Shown here in pieces: positions 1 to 8,746 of a stretch of 32,619 nucleotides of DNA (within the stretch, counting starts at the first letter, position 1; the number at the start of each line of letters is the position of its first letter). The DNA lies in the NCBI GenBank assembly GCA_012520755.1, contig JAAYNS010000007.1:1-32619 (forward strand). Reading direction: 5' to 3'. The DNA comes from Tissierellia bacterium. GTDB taxonomy: Bacteria; Bacillota; Clostridia; Tissierellales; Tissierellaceae. The notes under the pieces are model-generated. The model worked only from the letters and a program-made list of their open reading frames with translations, made no database searches and was not told the origin of the DNA. The position numbers and the translations under genes are program-made.

Positions 1-4
1 CTTA

Positions 5-1267
5 TTAATTTCTTTCATATACAACTTTCCCATTTTTTATAACCTTTTCTGTATGATTTATTCCAAAATGATAAATCATATAGTCTAAGTTTGGTGCATC
101 AAAAATTGCAATGTCAGCTTTCTTTCCAATTTCTAGCGAACCAACTTCTTTTTCTAAACCTAAAGCAGCAGCTGCATTTATTGTTACTCCAACTATTACT
201 TCTTCTGGCATCATTCTTAAAGTCAGTGAAGCCAATGTCATCATTAGTTGAAGGTTTTCACTTGGACAGCTACCAGGATTATAATCAGTAGATATTGCAA
301 CCGGGACATTTTCTTCAATCATTTTTCGTGCTCTGGCAGCAGTTCCCTTTTGTAGATTAAAACTTGTTCCTGGTAATAATACAGCTATAACTCCTTTTTC
401 CGCCATATCTTTTATACCTTGATCACTAGCAGCTATTAAATGTTCTGCTGATATACAACCTACTTCTGCGGCCAATTCAGCACCACCTAGAGATACTATC
501 TCATCTGCATGAACTTTTGGTATTAGTCTATTTGTTTTAGCTGCATTTAGTATTCTCCTAGACTGATCTACAGTAAACACCCCTTCCTCACAGAAAACGT
601 CACAGAACTTTGCTAGTTTATTTTCTGCAATATATGGAATCATATCATCAATTAGTTTATCAACAAACAAGTCAGGATTATCTTTGTATTCATCTGGGAT
701 TGCATGTGCACCCATGAAGGTTGAAATCAAATCAACTGGATGATTTTTGTTTAATAAATTTGCAACTTCTATTTGTTTAAGTTCAGTATTAAAGCTACCA
801 ATACCATAACCAGATTTCGCTTCTACAGTTGTTACACCAAAGCTAAGCATTATATTTAAACTTTTCTCCGCTTTTTGATATAGCTCATCCAGTGTTGCAT
901 TTTCAGTTGCCTTTGCTGTAGAATGGATACCCCCACCAGCTGATAAGATTTCAAGATAATCTTTTCCTTTTAACTTCATAGACAGCTCATTTTCTCTACT
1001 GCCACCATGAATTAAATGCGTATGAGGATCAATTAGTCCAGGTGTAACAGTTTTCCCCTTGCCATTTAATATGATTGTATTATTATCAGTTTTTATATTA
1101 TTTGGCAAACCGCCCTCTCCAACATAAATTATTTTATCGTTATTAACGGCTATTATTCCATTCTTGATTAGCCCGATTTCACTTTGTTGTGAACCTGCCC
1201 TAGCTTTGTTTTCTCCCTTAATTGTTATTAAATTTTCAATATTTTCAATTACCAACGTAGCTTTCAA
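5..1267 (-). CDS. hutI: Imidazolonepropionase (histidine degradation)
   Basis: Hydrolyses 4-imidazolone-5-propionate to N-formimidoyl-L-glutamate, the third step of histidine catabolism, in the cytoplasm. The 420 residues match the usual length. Visible metal and active-site residues of the amidohydrolase fold are the HTH pair H82/H84, H253 in KVHADE, H276 in SAEHL and D328 in STDYNPG. The start is a TTG (1265-1267) with a good ribosome site, GGAAGG, seven bases upstream; no ATG fits better. The gene follows the sigma-54 activator gene on the same strand, with a sigma-54 promoter between them, so it is probably the first gene of a histidine-utilisation operon that continues past the left edge of the window. 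The assignment rests on full-length family resemblance and the intact catalytic residues. The operon continuation is inferred. Confidence 0.95.
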   Translation of the reverse strand: MKATLVIENIENLITIKGENKARAGSQQSEIGLIKNGIIAVNNDKIIYVGEGGLPNNIKTDNNTIILNGKGKTVTPGLIDPHTHLIHGGSRENELSMKLKGKDYLEILSAGGGIHSTAKATENATLDELYQKAEKSLNIMLSFGVTTVEAKSGYGIGSFNTELKQIEVANLLNKNHPVDLISTFMGAHAIPDEYKDNPDLFVDKLIDDMIPYIAENKLAKFCDVFCEEGVFTVDQSRRILNAAKTNRLIPKVHADEIVSLGGAELAAEVGCISAEHLIAASDQGIKDMAEKGVIAVLLPGTSFNLQKGTAARARKMIEENVPVAISTDYNPGSCPSENLQLMMTLASLTLRMMPEEVIVGVTINAAAALGLEKEVGSLEIGKKADIAIFDAPNLDYMIYHFGINHTEKVIKNGKVVYERN

Positions 1268-1400
1268 TTTGTCACCTTCCTTCGGTTATTGTAGTATTAT
1301 CTAATATTTCTTTAAATCTATAATCAAATAGATACTTCTAAATCCTGACTAATATTAGACTAGTAATAAATTGAATCATTTGATAGTAGTTAATCCTCAA

Positions 1401-1437
1401 TTATCGCAATATAATTCATTAAATTATATTGCAATAA
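1401..1437. repeat. Large inverted repeat overlapping the -12 element and start site
   Basis: Two 16-base arms (1401-1416 and 1422-1437) match as an inverted repeat at 15 of 16 positions around a five-base spacer (CATTA). One arm contains the -12 TTGC of the sigma-54 promoter, and the centre lies at the predicted transcription start. Because transcription would begin in the middle of the dyad, it is more likely a protein-binding site on DNA than an RNA hairpin. The binding protein is unknown. Confidence 0.6.
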
Positions 1438-1446
1438 CTGTGCCAA
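1430..1446 (-). promoter_or_regulatory. Sigma-54 (-24/-12) promoter of hutI
   Basis: Read on the minus strand the site is TGGCACA-GTTA-TTGCA, with GG and GC elements exactly ten bases apart (GG at 1444-1443, GC at 1432-1431). This differs from the textbook TGGCACG-N4-TTGCA at one base. The start of transcription would fall near 1419, giving an untranslated leader of about 150 bases before the hutI TTG. The sigma-54 activator gene ends 155 bases upstream. No comparable sigma-70 promoter was seen in this gap. Confidence 0.85.
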
Positions 1447-1505
1447 CTTCTTAAATTAATAAAGCAGCCATTAATCAGGATATCGTTTTCAAATGTACAA
1501 ATGTT

Positions 1506-1538
1506 AAAAAGCCAAGTGTTTGTTTTTCAAACACTTGG
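1506..1538 (-). terminator. Hairpin with T-run after the sigma-54 activator gene
   Basis: A perfect 11-base stem (CCAAGTGTTTG and its complement, five-base loop) is followed on the minus strand by CTTTTT. It sits about 60 bases past the stop codon of the activator gene, so it looks like an intrinsic terminator. The stem is also built from the CAAACACT repeat, so it may double as an activator binding site. Confidence 0.5.
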
Positions 1539-1600
1539 TTCACCAATGGGCTATTTTGTACTTATTCAAATTCAAACACTTTGTTGCATTTTCAAACACT
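1512..1600. promoter_or_regulatory. CAAACACT repeats, candidate enhancer sites for the sigma-54 activator
   Basis: The octamer CAAACACT occurs at 1528-1535, 1573-1580 and 1593-1600, and inverted (AGTGTTTG) at 1515-1522. The first pair forms a perfect 11-base dyad, 1512-1522 with 1528-1538. The ten-base word TTCAAACACT is present in all three direct copies; the last two are exactly 20 bases apart. The sites lie about 100-180 bases upstream of the predicted hutI start, the range typical of sigma-54 activator binding sites. That they bind the adjacent activator is inferred. Confidence 0.55.
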
Positions 1601-3301
1601 CTAATCCCTGTTGATATTTAATTTTCTCATTCTGTAAATTAAACTTTGTCTTGTAACGCCTAATTCATTTGCAGTTCTAGTCACATTCCATTTATTCTTA
1701 TCCAAACTTTTTACAATAATTTTATTTTCAATCTTCCCTAAAATTTCCTCTAATGATTCGTTAGCTTCCTTAAGCTTTATATTAATATTATTATTTGAAA
1801 CCATGGCATCCAATATATAAGACGGTATATTACTTGGATCCAAAAATCTATCATTGTCATTGGTCCTAACCATAATATTTTCGATAAAATGTTCTAGTTC
1901 TCTTATATTTCCAGGCCAATCATAGTTTTCCATCATTTCTTTAAGTTCATCAGTTATGCTTACTACATTTTTACCCATGGAAAGATTAAATTTCGAAATA
2001 TAATATTCGGTAAACTCAAACAAGTCATTACCTCTATCCTTTAACGGAGGTATATATAAGTTATAACCTGATATTCTATAAAATAAGTCCTGTCTTAATT
2101 TTCCTTCTTCTATTAACATTAGAGGATCTTCATTCATGGCACTTATGATTCTACATTTAACAGGATAGTTTTCTTTTCCCCCTACCCTTCTGATTGTTCT
2201 TTCTTGAAGTACTCTTAGTAATTTTGCTTGCATATTAATTGGCATTGAATTTAATTCGTCCAGAAAAATAGTTCCTTCTCCTGCTTCTTCAAAAAGTCCA
2301 GAAGAATCAATAGCACCAGTATATGCACCTTTTACAGAACCAAATAATATACTCTCAAGCAAATTCTCAGGAATAGCAGAACAATTAATGCCAATAAAGG
2401 GTTCAATACTTCTTTTGCCAAAGTTATGAATACTTTGAGCAAATACCTCTTTCCCAGTTCCTGTATCACCTACTAGAAGTATACTATTATCTAGCCATGA
2501 TATCGCTTCAGCTTCTTTGATTAAAGTTTTCATGACTTTACTAGAACCTATTATGTCTGAAAAATTAAATCTAGTACCATTTTTATATAATTTGTCATCA
2601 TTATCATCTGCTTTATTATACTGCCTTCGTAATTCAACAAATTCAGTTAATAAACTTTGTAACTTAGTCTCATCCTTACTTATTGAGTAAACTCCAATTA
2701 TATCATCATCAACTCTTATTGGATGAGTACTATATGATTTATATATGGGTTTGCCTTTATTATAAGCATGAGCCTTGTATTTGTTAATTATTGGTATTCC
2801 GCTTTTTAATACTTGCATATGCTCTGATTTGTTTCTATCATTATATCCATAAGCATCCCATATATATTTACCAATCATATCCTTGGCATCATATTTTTCT
2901 AATTCTTCCATAGCATGATTATAAATAACAACTTTTCCATCCTTATCAGTCAGCAAAACACCATCATAAAGATTATCCATTATTTCATCTAAACATATAG
3001 ACCTAGTAGTTGGCTCATTATAATCGCCAATTAAATCAAGAACTATAATAATAATTTCCTGTTCTTTTAAAAATATTTTTGACAAATAGTAAATATTCTC
3101 ATTTACTAGTATCTTTTCTCTTTTATTAGAAAGAACTGTTTTTAAATCTGTATTTAGGATGATTGCAGCATTATCTGTATCAATAGGATTAAATAATTCT
3201 TCAATCTCATTACTCAGCCATAATATCTTTCCTGTCTTATCAATTAAGATTGAATATGGTTTAAAATGATGTATTATTTCACCAACTAATTGTATATCCA
3301 A
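1601..3301 (-). CDS. Sigma-54-dependent transcriptional activator (PAS, AAA+, Fis-type HTH)
   Basis: Enhancer-binding protein that would drive sigma-54 RNA polymerase open-complex formation by ATP hydrolysis. Numbered from the chosen start: a PAS-like segment near residues 5-95, a clearer PAS domain near 105-210, then the AAA+ module with Walker A GDTGTGKE (278-285), the sigma-54 contact loop GAYTGA (325-330) and Walker B TIFLDE (344-349). A Fis-type helix-turn-helix lies at about 535-562. The ribosome site GGAGG (3310-3314) is eight bases before a TTG at 3299-3301. A longer frame from a GTG at 3316 would place this site inside the coding region and has no ribosome site of its own. No receiver domain is present, so PAS domains probably sense a small ligand. 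A sigma-54 promoter for hutI lies directly downstream, so histidine catabolism is the likely target. Effector unknown. Confidence 0.93.
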   Translation of the reverse strand: MDIQLVGEIIHHFKPYSILIDKTGKILWLSNEIEELFNPIDTDNAAIILNTDLKTVLSNKREKILVNENIYYLSKIFLKEQEIIIIVLDLIGDYNEPTTRSICLDEIMDNLYDGVLLTDKDGKVVIYNHAMEELEKYDAKDMIGKYIWDAYGYNDRNKSEHMQVLKSGIPIINKYKAHAYNKGKPIYKSYSTHPIRVDDDIIGVYSISKDETKLQSLLTEFVELRRQYNKADDNDDKLYKNGTRFNFSDIIGSSKVMKTLIKEAEAISWLDNSILLVGDTGTGKEVFAQSIHNFGKRSIEPFIGINCSAIPENLLESILFGSVKGAYTGAIDSSGLFEEAGEGTIFLDELNSMPINMQAKLLRVLQERTIRRVGGKENYPVKCRIISAMNEDPLMLIEEGKLRQDLFYRISGYNLYIPPLKDRGNDLFEFTEYYISKFNLSMGKNVVSITDELKEMMENYDWPGNIRELEHFIENIMVRTNDNDRFLDPSNIPSYILDAMVSNNNINIKLKEANESLEEILGKIENKIIVKSLDKNKWNVTRTANELGVTRQSLIYRMRKLNINRD

Positions 3302-3332
3302 ATACAACACCTCCACTAAGGCTGATTAAGTT

Positions 3333-3692
3333 CTATTCATTAATCTCTGTGTTTTCGTTGTTTTTAGGTATTCTAGCACCAGTCCTTATTTCCCAGTGTA
3401 AGACAATAGACAATGCAACTCTCAAAATTGCTACAGAGGCCAAAACAATAAACTCATCTAGTGATTTAATTAATACTGTTTTTGCTAATTCAGCAGCTAA
3501 TTTGAACTCTAAACTCAAAATCATTGCCTTTGCTAAATCTATAGCTATATCGTCATAACCATAATTGAACTTACTACTCAATAATTTAACAAGTCCTCTA
3601 AAAGCAGAAATGGTTATAATTATAATCCCTATAAAATCTAACGAGCTACTAATATAAGGAATAATAATTTCCAAAAATTTCTCAATGACCAT
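3333..3692 (-). CDS. DUF1622 family small membrane protein
   Basis: A 119-residue protein with about three hydrophobic segments (roughly residues 8-35, 53-70 and 78-100) and the LEFKLA...LDEFIVL...HWEIR pattern that I recognise from the uncharacterised DUF1622 family. The function is unknown. The start ATG has AAGGAG eight bases upstream. The gene ends 31 bases before the sigma-54 activator start and no terminator lies between them, so the two are probably co-transcribed. A promoter overlapped by a Fur/PerR-like box precedes it. Confidence 0.75.
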   Translation of the reverse strand: MVIEKFLEIIIPYISSSLDFIGIIIITISAFRGLVKLLSSKFNYGYDDIAIDLAKAMILSLEFKLAAELAKTVLIKSLDEFIVLASVAILRVALSIVLHWEIRTGARIPKNNENTEINE

Positions 3693-3727
3693 TAGTTTAA
3701 CTCCTTCGTTAACTATATTTTATTAAA

Positions 3728-3756
3728 ATTTTATCATATATGATAATCATTGTAAA
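3728..3756 (-). promoter_or_regulatory. Promoter of the DUF1622-activator unit with Fur/PerR-like box
   Basis: On the minus strand the -35 TTTACA (3756-3751) and -10 TAAAAT (3733-3728) are 17 bases apart. Overlapping the -35 and spacer is TGATAATCATTGTAA (plus strand, 3741-3755). This matches 12 of 14 informative positions of the Bacillus Fur box TGATAAT-N-ATTATCA and also 12 of 14 of the PerR box TTATAAT-N-ATTATAA. The overlap would suit repression. Which Fur-family protein, if any, binds is not decidable from sequence. Confidence 0.5.
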
Positions 3757-3762
3757 ACCCAC

Positions 3763-4326
3763 CTACTCAAATCTACCCCATTTCATCTCTTCACCATTCT
3801 TGTCAAACTTTTTTCTCTTAGCCGTAATTTCTTCAATTTCTATCTTATATATATTTGTTTTTTCTAACCCAGCACAAATAGCCATATTAAAATAATCCAT
3901 CATTTTTGGGGTGTATTTTTGACATATAAGTCTCATACCTTTAAGCCTTTCTTCTTTATCCTTAACTAATTTAATCTTTCCTTTTACAATAGCTGATTCA
4001 AATTCGGTTGTAAAAACACTACTAGTAAGCAAGCTTTCTTTAGATTCTTTTTGTAAAATTTCATCTAATTCTTCCTTAGTATAAATTTCTGGAACACTTA
4101 CTTGTCCCACAAAAACAACGCTGACATCTGAAATTTTTTCGAATATGCTAACCTTTTCTCCTTCTTTGGCAGAATGAAAATATAATATATTTTCATCTCT
4201 AGCTATGGAAAGTGGAATGCCATGAGGTTCCTTTTCTCCACTAATCATTGATACAATTCCATAGCTAGAATTATCTATGACTTGTAAAGCAAAATCCTTA
4301 CCCATTTCTCTATCTTTCCTTCTCAC
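3763..4326 (-). CDS. NimA-like pyridoxamine 5'-phosphate oxidase-fold flavoprotein
   Basis: An FMN-binding split-barrel protein of the nitroimidazole-resistance (Nim)/PNPOx-like group, 187 residues. The typical N-terminus MRRKDREM and the strand pattern PHGIPLS...LYFHSAKEGEK are visible. The likely start is a GTG at 4326 preceded by AGGAGG, and it gives exactly the family N-terminus. A longer frame reaching 4359 adds eleven hydrophobic residues with no ribosome site. The gene lies 57 bases after polC on the same strand. The true substrate is unknown; nitroimidazole reduction should not be assumed. Confidence 0.8.
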   Translation of the reverse strand: MRRKDREMGKDFALQVIDNSSYGIVSMISGEKEPHGIPLSIARDENILYFHSAKEGEKVSIFEKISDVSVVFVGQVSVPEIYTKEELDEILQKESKESLLTSSVFTTEFESAIVKGKIKLVKDKEERLKGMRLICQKYTPKMMDYFNMAICAGLEKTNIYKIEIEEITAKRKKFDKNGEEMKWGRFE

Positions 4327-4383
4327 AAACTCCCCTCCTAAAAGAATAATTATAATCAAGTATTTGAAAAATGTCTTTTATCA

Positions 4384-7300
4384 CTATAGTGAGTCAAATA
4401 AGCTTAGTTGATTGCTCTCTGGAAGTCCTTCTAGACAATTAAACTGTCTTAGAGAATCCACCCCAACATTTCCAAGCTTTGCACGATTTTTTAAATCTTC
4501 TATAGATGTAAAAGGTTCCTCTCGCGCTGCCCTGTATAACCCTTCTGCAGCAACATTCCCCATTCCAGGTATACTGTTGAAGGGTGGTCTTAACATACCA
4601 TCTTCTATCTTAAACTCTGTAGCATGAGATTTATAAATATCTATTGGGAGAAATTGGTATCCCCTTTCGTACATTTCTAATACAAGCTCCAAATCATCAT
4701 ATAAATCCTTATCCTTTTGAGTTGCATCATTTCCTAGCATACCAATATCTTTAAGTTTTTCTTTAACCATTTCCTTACCAAAAATCATATACTCAGCATC
4801 AAAAGCCTTTGATCTAATTGTAAAAAACGCCGCATAATATGCTAAAGGATAGTGTACCTTAAACCATGCTATTCTAAATGACATCATAACATAGGCCGCT
4901 GCATGCGCTTTCGGAAACATATACTTTATCTTCCTACATGAGTTTATGTACCACTCAGGCACATCGTGTTTTCTCATAATATCCTCTAGTTCAGGCCATT
5001 TTGGATCCTTTAGTGATTTACCTTTTCTTACTAGTTCCATAATTTTGAAAGCTGTATCTGGCGGTAATCCTTTTCTTATTAAATAAACCATTATGTCATC
5101 CCTTGTACATACAGCTTCACTTATGCTATTTACAACTTTATTGTCTATTAATTCCTTAGCGTTACCTATCCATACATCAGTACCATGTGAAAGGCCAGAT
5201 ATACATATTAAGTCTCCAAAGGTCTTAGGCATTGTATCTAGTAACATACTTCTTACAAATCTTGTCCCAAACTCAGGCACTCCAAATGTTCCTACTTTAG
5301 AATTTATCTGTTCTGGTGTGACTCCCAAAGCTTCAGTAGATGAAAATATTGACATTGTATCTTTATCATCTAATGGTATAGATTTAGGATCTACTCCCGT
5401 AATATCTTGTAGCATTTTTATCATTGTAGGGTCATCATGACCAAGTATATCTAACTTCAACAGATTCTGTTCTATTGAATGATAATCAAAATGGGTAGTG
5501 ATAATATCTGAATTCGGATCATCAGCTGGGTGTTGGACTGGACAAAACTCATATATCTCACGACCTTTTGGAACAACAATTATGCCTCCAGGATGTTGGC
5601 CTGAAGTCCTCTTTATTCCAGTACAGCCTTTTAGTAACCTATTGATTTCTGCCTTATTTATAGGAATATTTCTCTCCTCATAATATTTCTTAACATATCC
5701 GAAGGCTGTCTTATCAGCCACCGTACCTATAGTCCCAGCTTTAAATGTTGTCCCTTTCCCAAAAATTACTTCTGTGTACTTATGAGCTTTAGCTTGATAT
5801 TCTCCTGAGAAATTCAAGTCAATATCTGGCTCCTTATCTCCACTGAAGCCTAAAAAGGTTTCAAATGGTATATCTATTCCATCCTTTTCTAATTGCTCAT
5901 CACAAACCGGACATTTTTTATTGGGTAAATCGAAACCAATCTTAATATTATAATCTTCAAAATCTGAATATTTACATTTTGGACATCTATAATGTGCTGG
6001 TAGTGCGTTTACTTCTGTAATCCCCATCATATATGCAACAACTGATGACCCTACAGATCCTCTTGAACCTACTAAATATCCATCTTCATTTGATTTCCAT
6101 ACTAATTTTTGTGCAATTATATACATCACTGAGAAACCATTTTTTATTATAGAATCTAGTTCAATTTCTAACCTCTTCTCTAATATCTCAGGTAAAGGGT
6201 CTCCATATAGTTCTATAGCTCTTTCATAAGTAATATCCTTAATAGCTTGTTCACAACCTTCTATATGGGGGGTAGCTTTTTCTGATGAAATAGGACTTAT
6301 TTGCTGACACATGCTTGAAATTAGATTAGTATTAGTTACAACTACCTCATATGCTTTTTCTTCTCCTAAGTATGAAAATTCTTCAAGCATTTCTTCAGTA
6401 GTCCTTAAATACAAGGGTGCTTGCTCATCTGCATCACTGTAACCTTGACCCGCTTGTAGTATACGTCGATATATTTCATCTTGAGGATCTAAAAAGTGTA
6501 CATCGCAAGTAGCAACAACAGGTTTATTTAACTTTTCACCTAATCTCACGATTTTTCTATTAATATCTCTAAGAGATTCTCTATCTTCTATTCTCCCGGA
6601 TTTAACAAGGTATTCATTGTTATCTATAGGCTGTATTTCTAAATAGTCATAGTCTTTAGCAATACTTTCTACTTCTTCATCTGACCTTCCTAATAATATT
6701 GCTTGATACAATTCTCCATCACTACAAGCGCTACCTAAAATTAAGCCTTCCGAATATTTTTTATAAATACTTTTTAAAATACGGGGTCTCTTGTAAAAAT
6801 AATCTACATGTGAGAGAGAAATAAGTTTATATAAATTTCTAAGACCTGTATAGTTCTTAGCTAAAATAATTGCATGATAAGTGTTTAGTTTTTTATACTC
6901 TTCTTTTTTAGATTCTTCATTTGAGCTATATAAGCCTATATCATTTAAATAATAGGCTCCTCTTTCTTTAAGGATTTCAAGCATAATATTAAATATTTTT
7001 ACAGTTGTATTAACGTCATCTAAAGCTCTATGAGCTACTTCAACTATTATGCCTAATTGTTTAGCAATCCTGCCTAACTTGTAGCTTTTGAATTCAGGAA
7101 ACAATTCTTTGGCTAATGATAAGGTATCAATATAGGTATAATCAAATTCATATCCTAAAACTCTTGCATTGTGTTTTAAAAAGTTAATATCAAATGAAGC
7201 ATTATGAGCAACTAATACACAGTTATCTATAAATTGCAAGATCTTTGGAAATACAGACTCAATTGTTTCAGCATCTGCTACCATACCATCTGTTATGCCA

Positions 7301-8715
7301 GTAAGTTCAACTACATTTGCTGGAATTGGTTTTTCAGGATTAACGAAACAACTAAATTCATCTATTACATTTCCATCTTTGATTTTCATAATTCCAATTT
7401 CAGTGATTTTTTCTGTAACTGGAGTTAATCCTGTTGTTTCTAAGTCTAAGACACAGTAAGTAGTATCAATAGTCTGTCCTTTATCATTTATTACAGATGA
7501 TTGCTTATCAACTGCTAAATATGCTTCTACTCCATAGATAACTTTCATGTGTGGATTATCTTTACCTAGTAAATTGTGTGCTTCTGGGAAAGCTTGTACT
7601 ACTCCATGATCAGTAATAGCAATGGAGTTCATACCCCAATCCATTGCTCTATTTATAAGCTCTGCAGCACTTGAAACCGCATCCATCTGACTCATTTTAG
7701 TATGCATATGTAACTCTACTCGTTTATTTTTAGCATTATCATGTCTTTGGACTTTTTTTATTCCACTTGTTTCTACAATAGTATTGGCTATAATTTCTGT
7801 TTCATTTGAATAGTTACTATAACTAGCATTGCCCACAATTCTAACACCTTTGGCATTGTTTAGCCTTGCTAATACGTCAATACCTTGCTCTGGTTTAAGA
7901 AAAGATTTACATGTAATAGAATTAGTGCCATCAAAGACATCAAAAGATACTAAAATTTTACCACTACGTAATTCCCTTGAATCAACATTCGTAATATCTC
8001 CTTCTATAGCAACTTTTCCCTCATCAGGAGATATATCTGATATCTTTAAGATAGCTTCTTTTATATTAGAGCTTCTTCCTAATATTAAATCATCCGAATT
8101 TTTCCCATTTGAGCTATTCTGGGTGTTCTCCTTTGAATTTGCTAATCTTCGAGATAAGTTATTTTCTTCCTTTTGCTTTTCTTGATCTTTTATTATTTGA
8201 ATTTCTTTTGCTTGCATATCATCCATTAGCTTTTCAATTTCCTCGTCGCCTACATCGTCAAAAAAAACTATATTATAAGAACTACCGTATATGTTCTCAA
8301 TACACTTACCTATCTCTTTATCATAATTATTAGATTTTAAATAGTTTGAAATTGTATTTTTAAACTTGAACTTGATATCTTCATTTGATACTTCAAACAA
8401 ACAATTATTTAATGTGGCTCTTAAAACAGGAAAACTATCTGATAATAAATCTATAATATCTGGCATTTCTTCAGTAATTGGTTTCTTAACAGTGCCTTCA
8501 CTATATTTTACAGTAATAAAAGAGTCCTCCAAGGCAAATCTTTTCTTTACATATTTATTTAGTATTATAATTTGCTTTATTTCTATATAATCATTTGAAG
8601 TAATTTTCATATTAAGGGTTTTTGTTTCTTTATCTACAACTACCCCCTCCACAAAAGCCTCATTTAAATTGCTTTTTGAATTTAGTTCTGTGAAAATGTC
8701 TTTAATTCTTTTCAT
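4384..8715 (-). CDS. polC: DNA polymerase III PolC-type alpha subunit
   Basis: The replicative DNA polymerase of low-GC Gram-positives, 1443 residues, full length for PolC. Order of domains: N-terminal region (1-220), with a charged, coil-like stretch near 155-200; OB fold (about 230-315); PHP domain beginning at HMHT (336-339). An embedded DEDDh proofreading exonuclease contains D424/E426, D508, H562 and D566. Then come the polymerase palm with a four-cysteine zinc site C911/C914/C935/C938 and the catalytic DIDLNF motif (D964, D966). A PolC-type helix-hairpin-helix region lies near the C-terminus and the protein ends in QLSLFDSL, a beta-clamp-binding-like motif. All catalytic residues are present. 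The gene starts 31 bases after brnQ and probably shares its transcript. Confidence 0.98.
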   Translation of the reverse strand: MKRIKDIFTELNSKSNLNEAFVEGVVVDKETKTLNMKITSNDYIEIKQIIILNKYVKKRFALEDSFITVKYSEGTVKKPITEEMPDIIDLLSDSFPVLRATLNNCLFEVSNEDIKFKFKNTISNYLKSNNYDKEIGKCIENIYGSSYNIVFFDDVGDEEIEKLMDDMQAKEIQIIKDQEKQKEENNLSRRLANSKENTQNSSNGKNSDDLILGRSSNIKEAILKISDISPDEGKVAIEGDITNVDSRELRSGKILVSFDVFDGTNSITCKSFLKPEQGIDVLARLNNAKGVRIVGNASYSNYSNETEIIANTIVETSGIKKVQRHDNAKNKRVELHMHTKMSQMDAVSSAAELINRAMDWGMNSIAITDHGVVQAFPEAHNLLGKDNPHMKVIYGVEAYLAVDKQSSVINDKGQTIDTTYCVLDLETTGLTPVTEKITEIGIMKIKDGNVIDEFSCFVNPEKPIPANVVELTGITDGMVADAETIESVFPKILQFIDNCVLVAHNASFDINFLKHNARVLGYEFDYTYIDTLSLAKELFPEFKSYKLGRIAKQLGIIVEVAHRALDDVNTTVKIFNIMLEILKERGAYYLNDIGLYSSNEESKKEEYKKLNTYHAIILAKNYTGLRNLYKLISLSHVDYFYKRPRILKSIYKKYSEGLILGSACSDGELYQAILLGRSDEEVESIAKDYDYLEIQPIDNNEYLVKSGRIEDRESLRDINRKIVRLGEKLNKPVVATCDVHFLDPQDEIYRRILQAGQGYSDADEQAPLYLRTTEEMLEEFSYLGEEKAYEVVVTNTNLISSMCQQISPISSEKATPHIEGCEQAIKDITYERAIELYGDPLPEILEKRLEIELDSIIKNGFSVMYIIAQKLVWKSNEDGYLVGSRGSVGSSVVAYMMGITEVNALPAHYRCPKCKYSDFEDYNIKIGFDLPNKKCPVCDEQLEKDGIDIPFETFLGFSGDKEPDIDLNFSGEYQAKAHKYTEVIFGKGTTFKAGTIGTVADKTAFGYVKKYYEERNIPINKAEINRLLKGCTGIKRTSGQHPGGIIVVPKGREIYEFCPVQHPADDPNSDIITTHFDYHSIEQNLLKLDILGHDDPTMIKMLQDITGVDPKSIPLDDKDTMSIFSSTEALGVTPEQINSKVGTFGVPEFGTRFVRSMLLDTMPKTFGDLICISGLSHGTDVWIGNAKELIDNKVVNSISEAVCTRDDIMVYLIRKGLPPDTAFKIMELVRKGKSLKDPKWPELEDIMRKHDVPEWYINSCRKIKYMFPKAHAAAYVMMSFRIAWFKVHYPLAYYAAFFTIRSKAFDAEYMIFGKEMVKEKLKDIGMLGNDATQKDKDLYDDLELVLEMYERGYQFLPIDIYKSHATEFKIEDGMLRPPFNSIPGMGNVAAEGLYRAAREEPFTSIEDLKNRAKLGNVGVDSLRQFNCLEGLPESNQLSLFDSL

Positions 8716-8746
8716 ATCTTAAAACCCTCTTATCATATACTTTTCT

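Noticed and set aside
1512-1600. Short repeats as a CRISPR array
   Set aside because: The repeated unit is only 8-10 bases, spacing is irregular (13, 45 and 20 bases between centres) and one copy is inverted. No cas genes are present.
5093-5440. 115-codon open frame on the plus strand inside polC
   Set aside because: It is antisense to well-conserved polymerase coding sequence, lacks a ribosome site and reads as Ser/Leu/Ile-rich shadow sequence. The same holds for the other open frames antisense to polC, hutI, the deaminase and the ABC permease.
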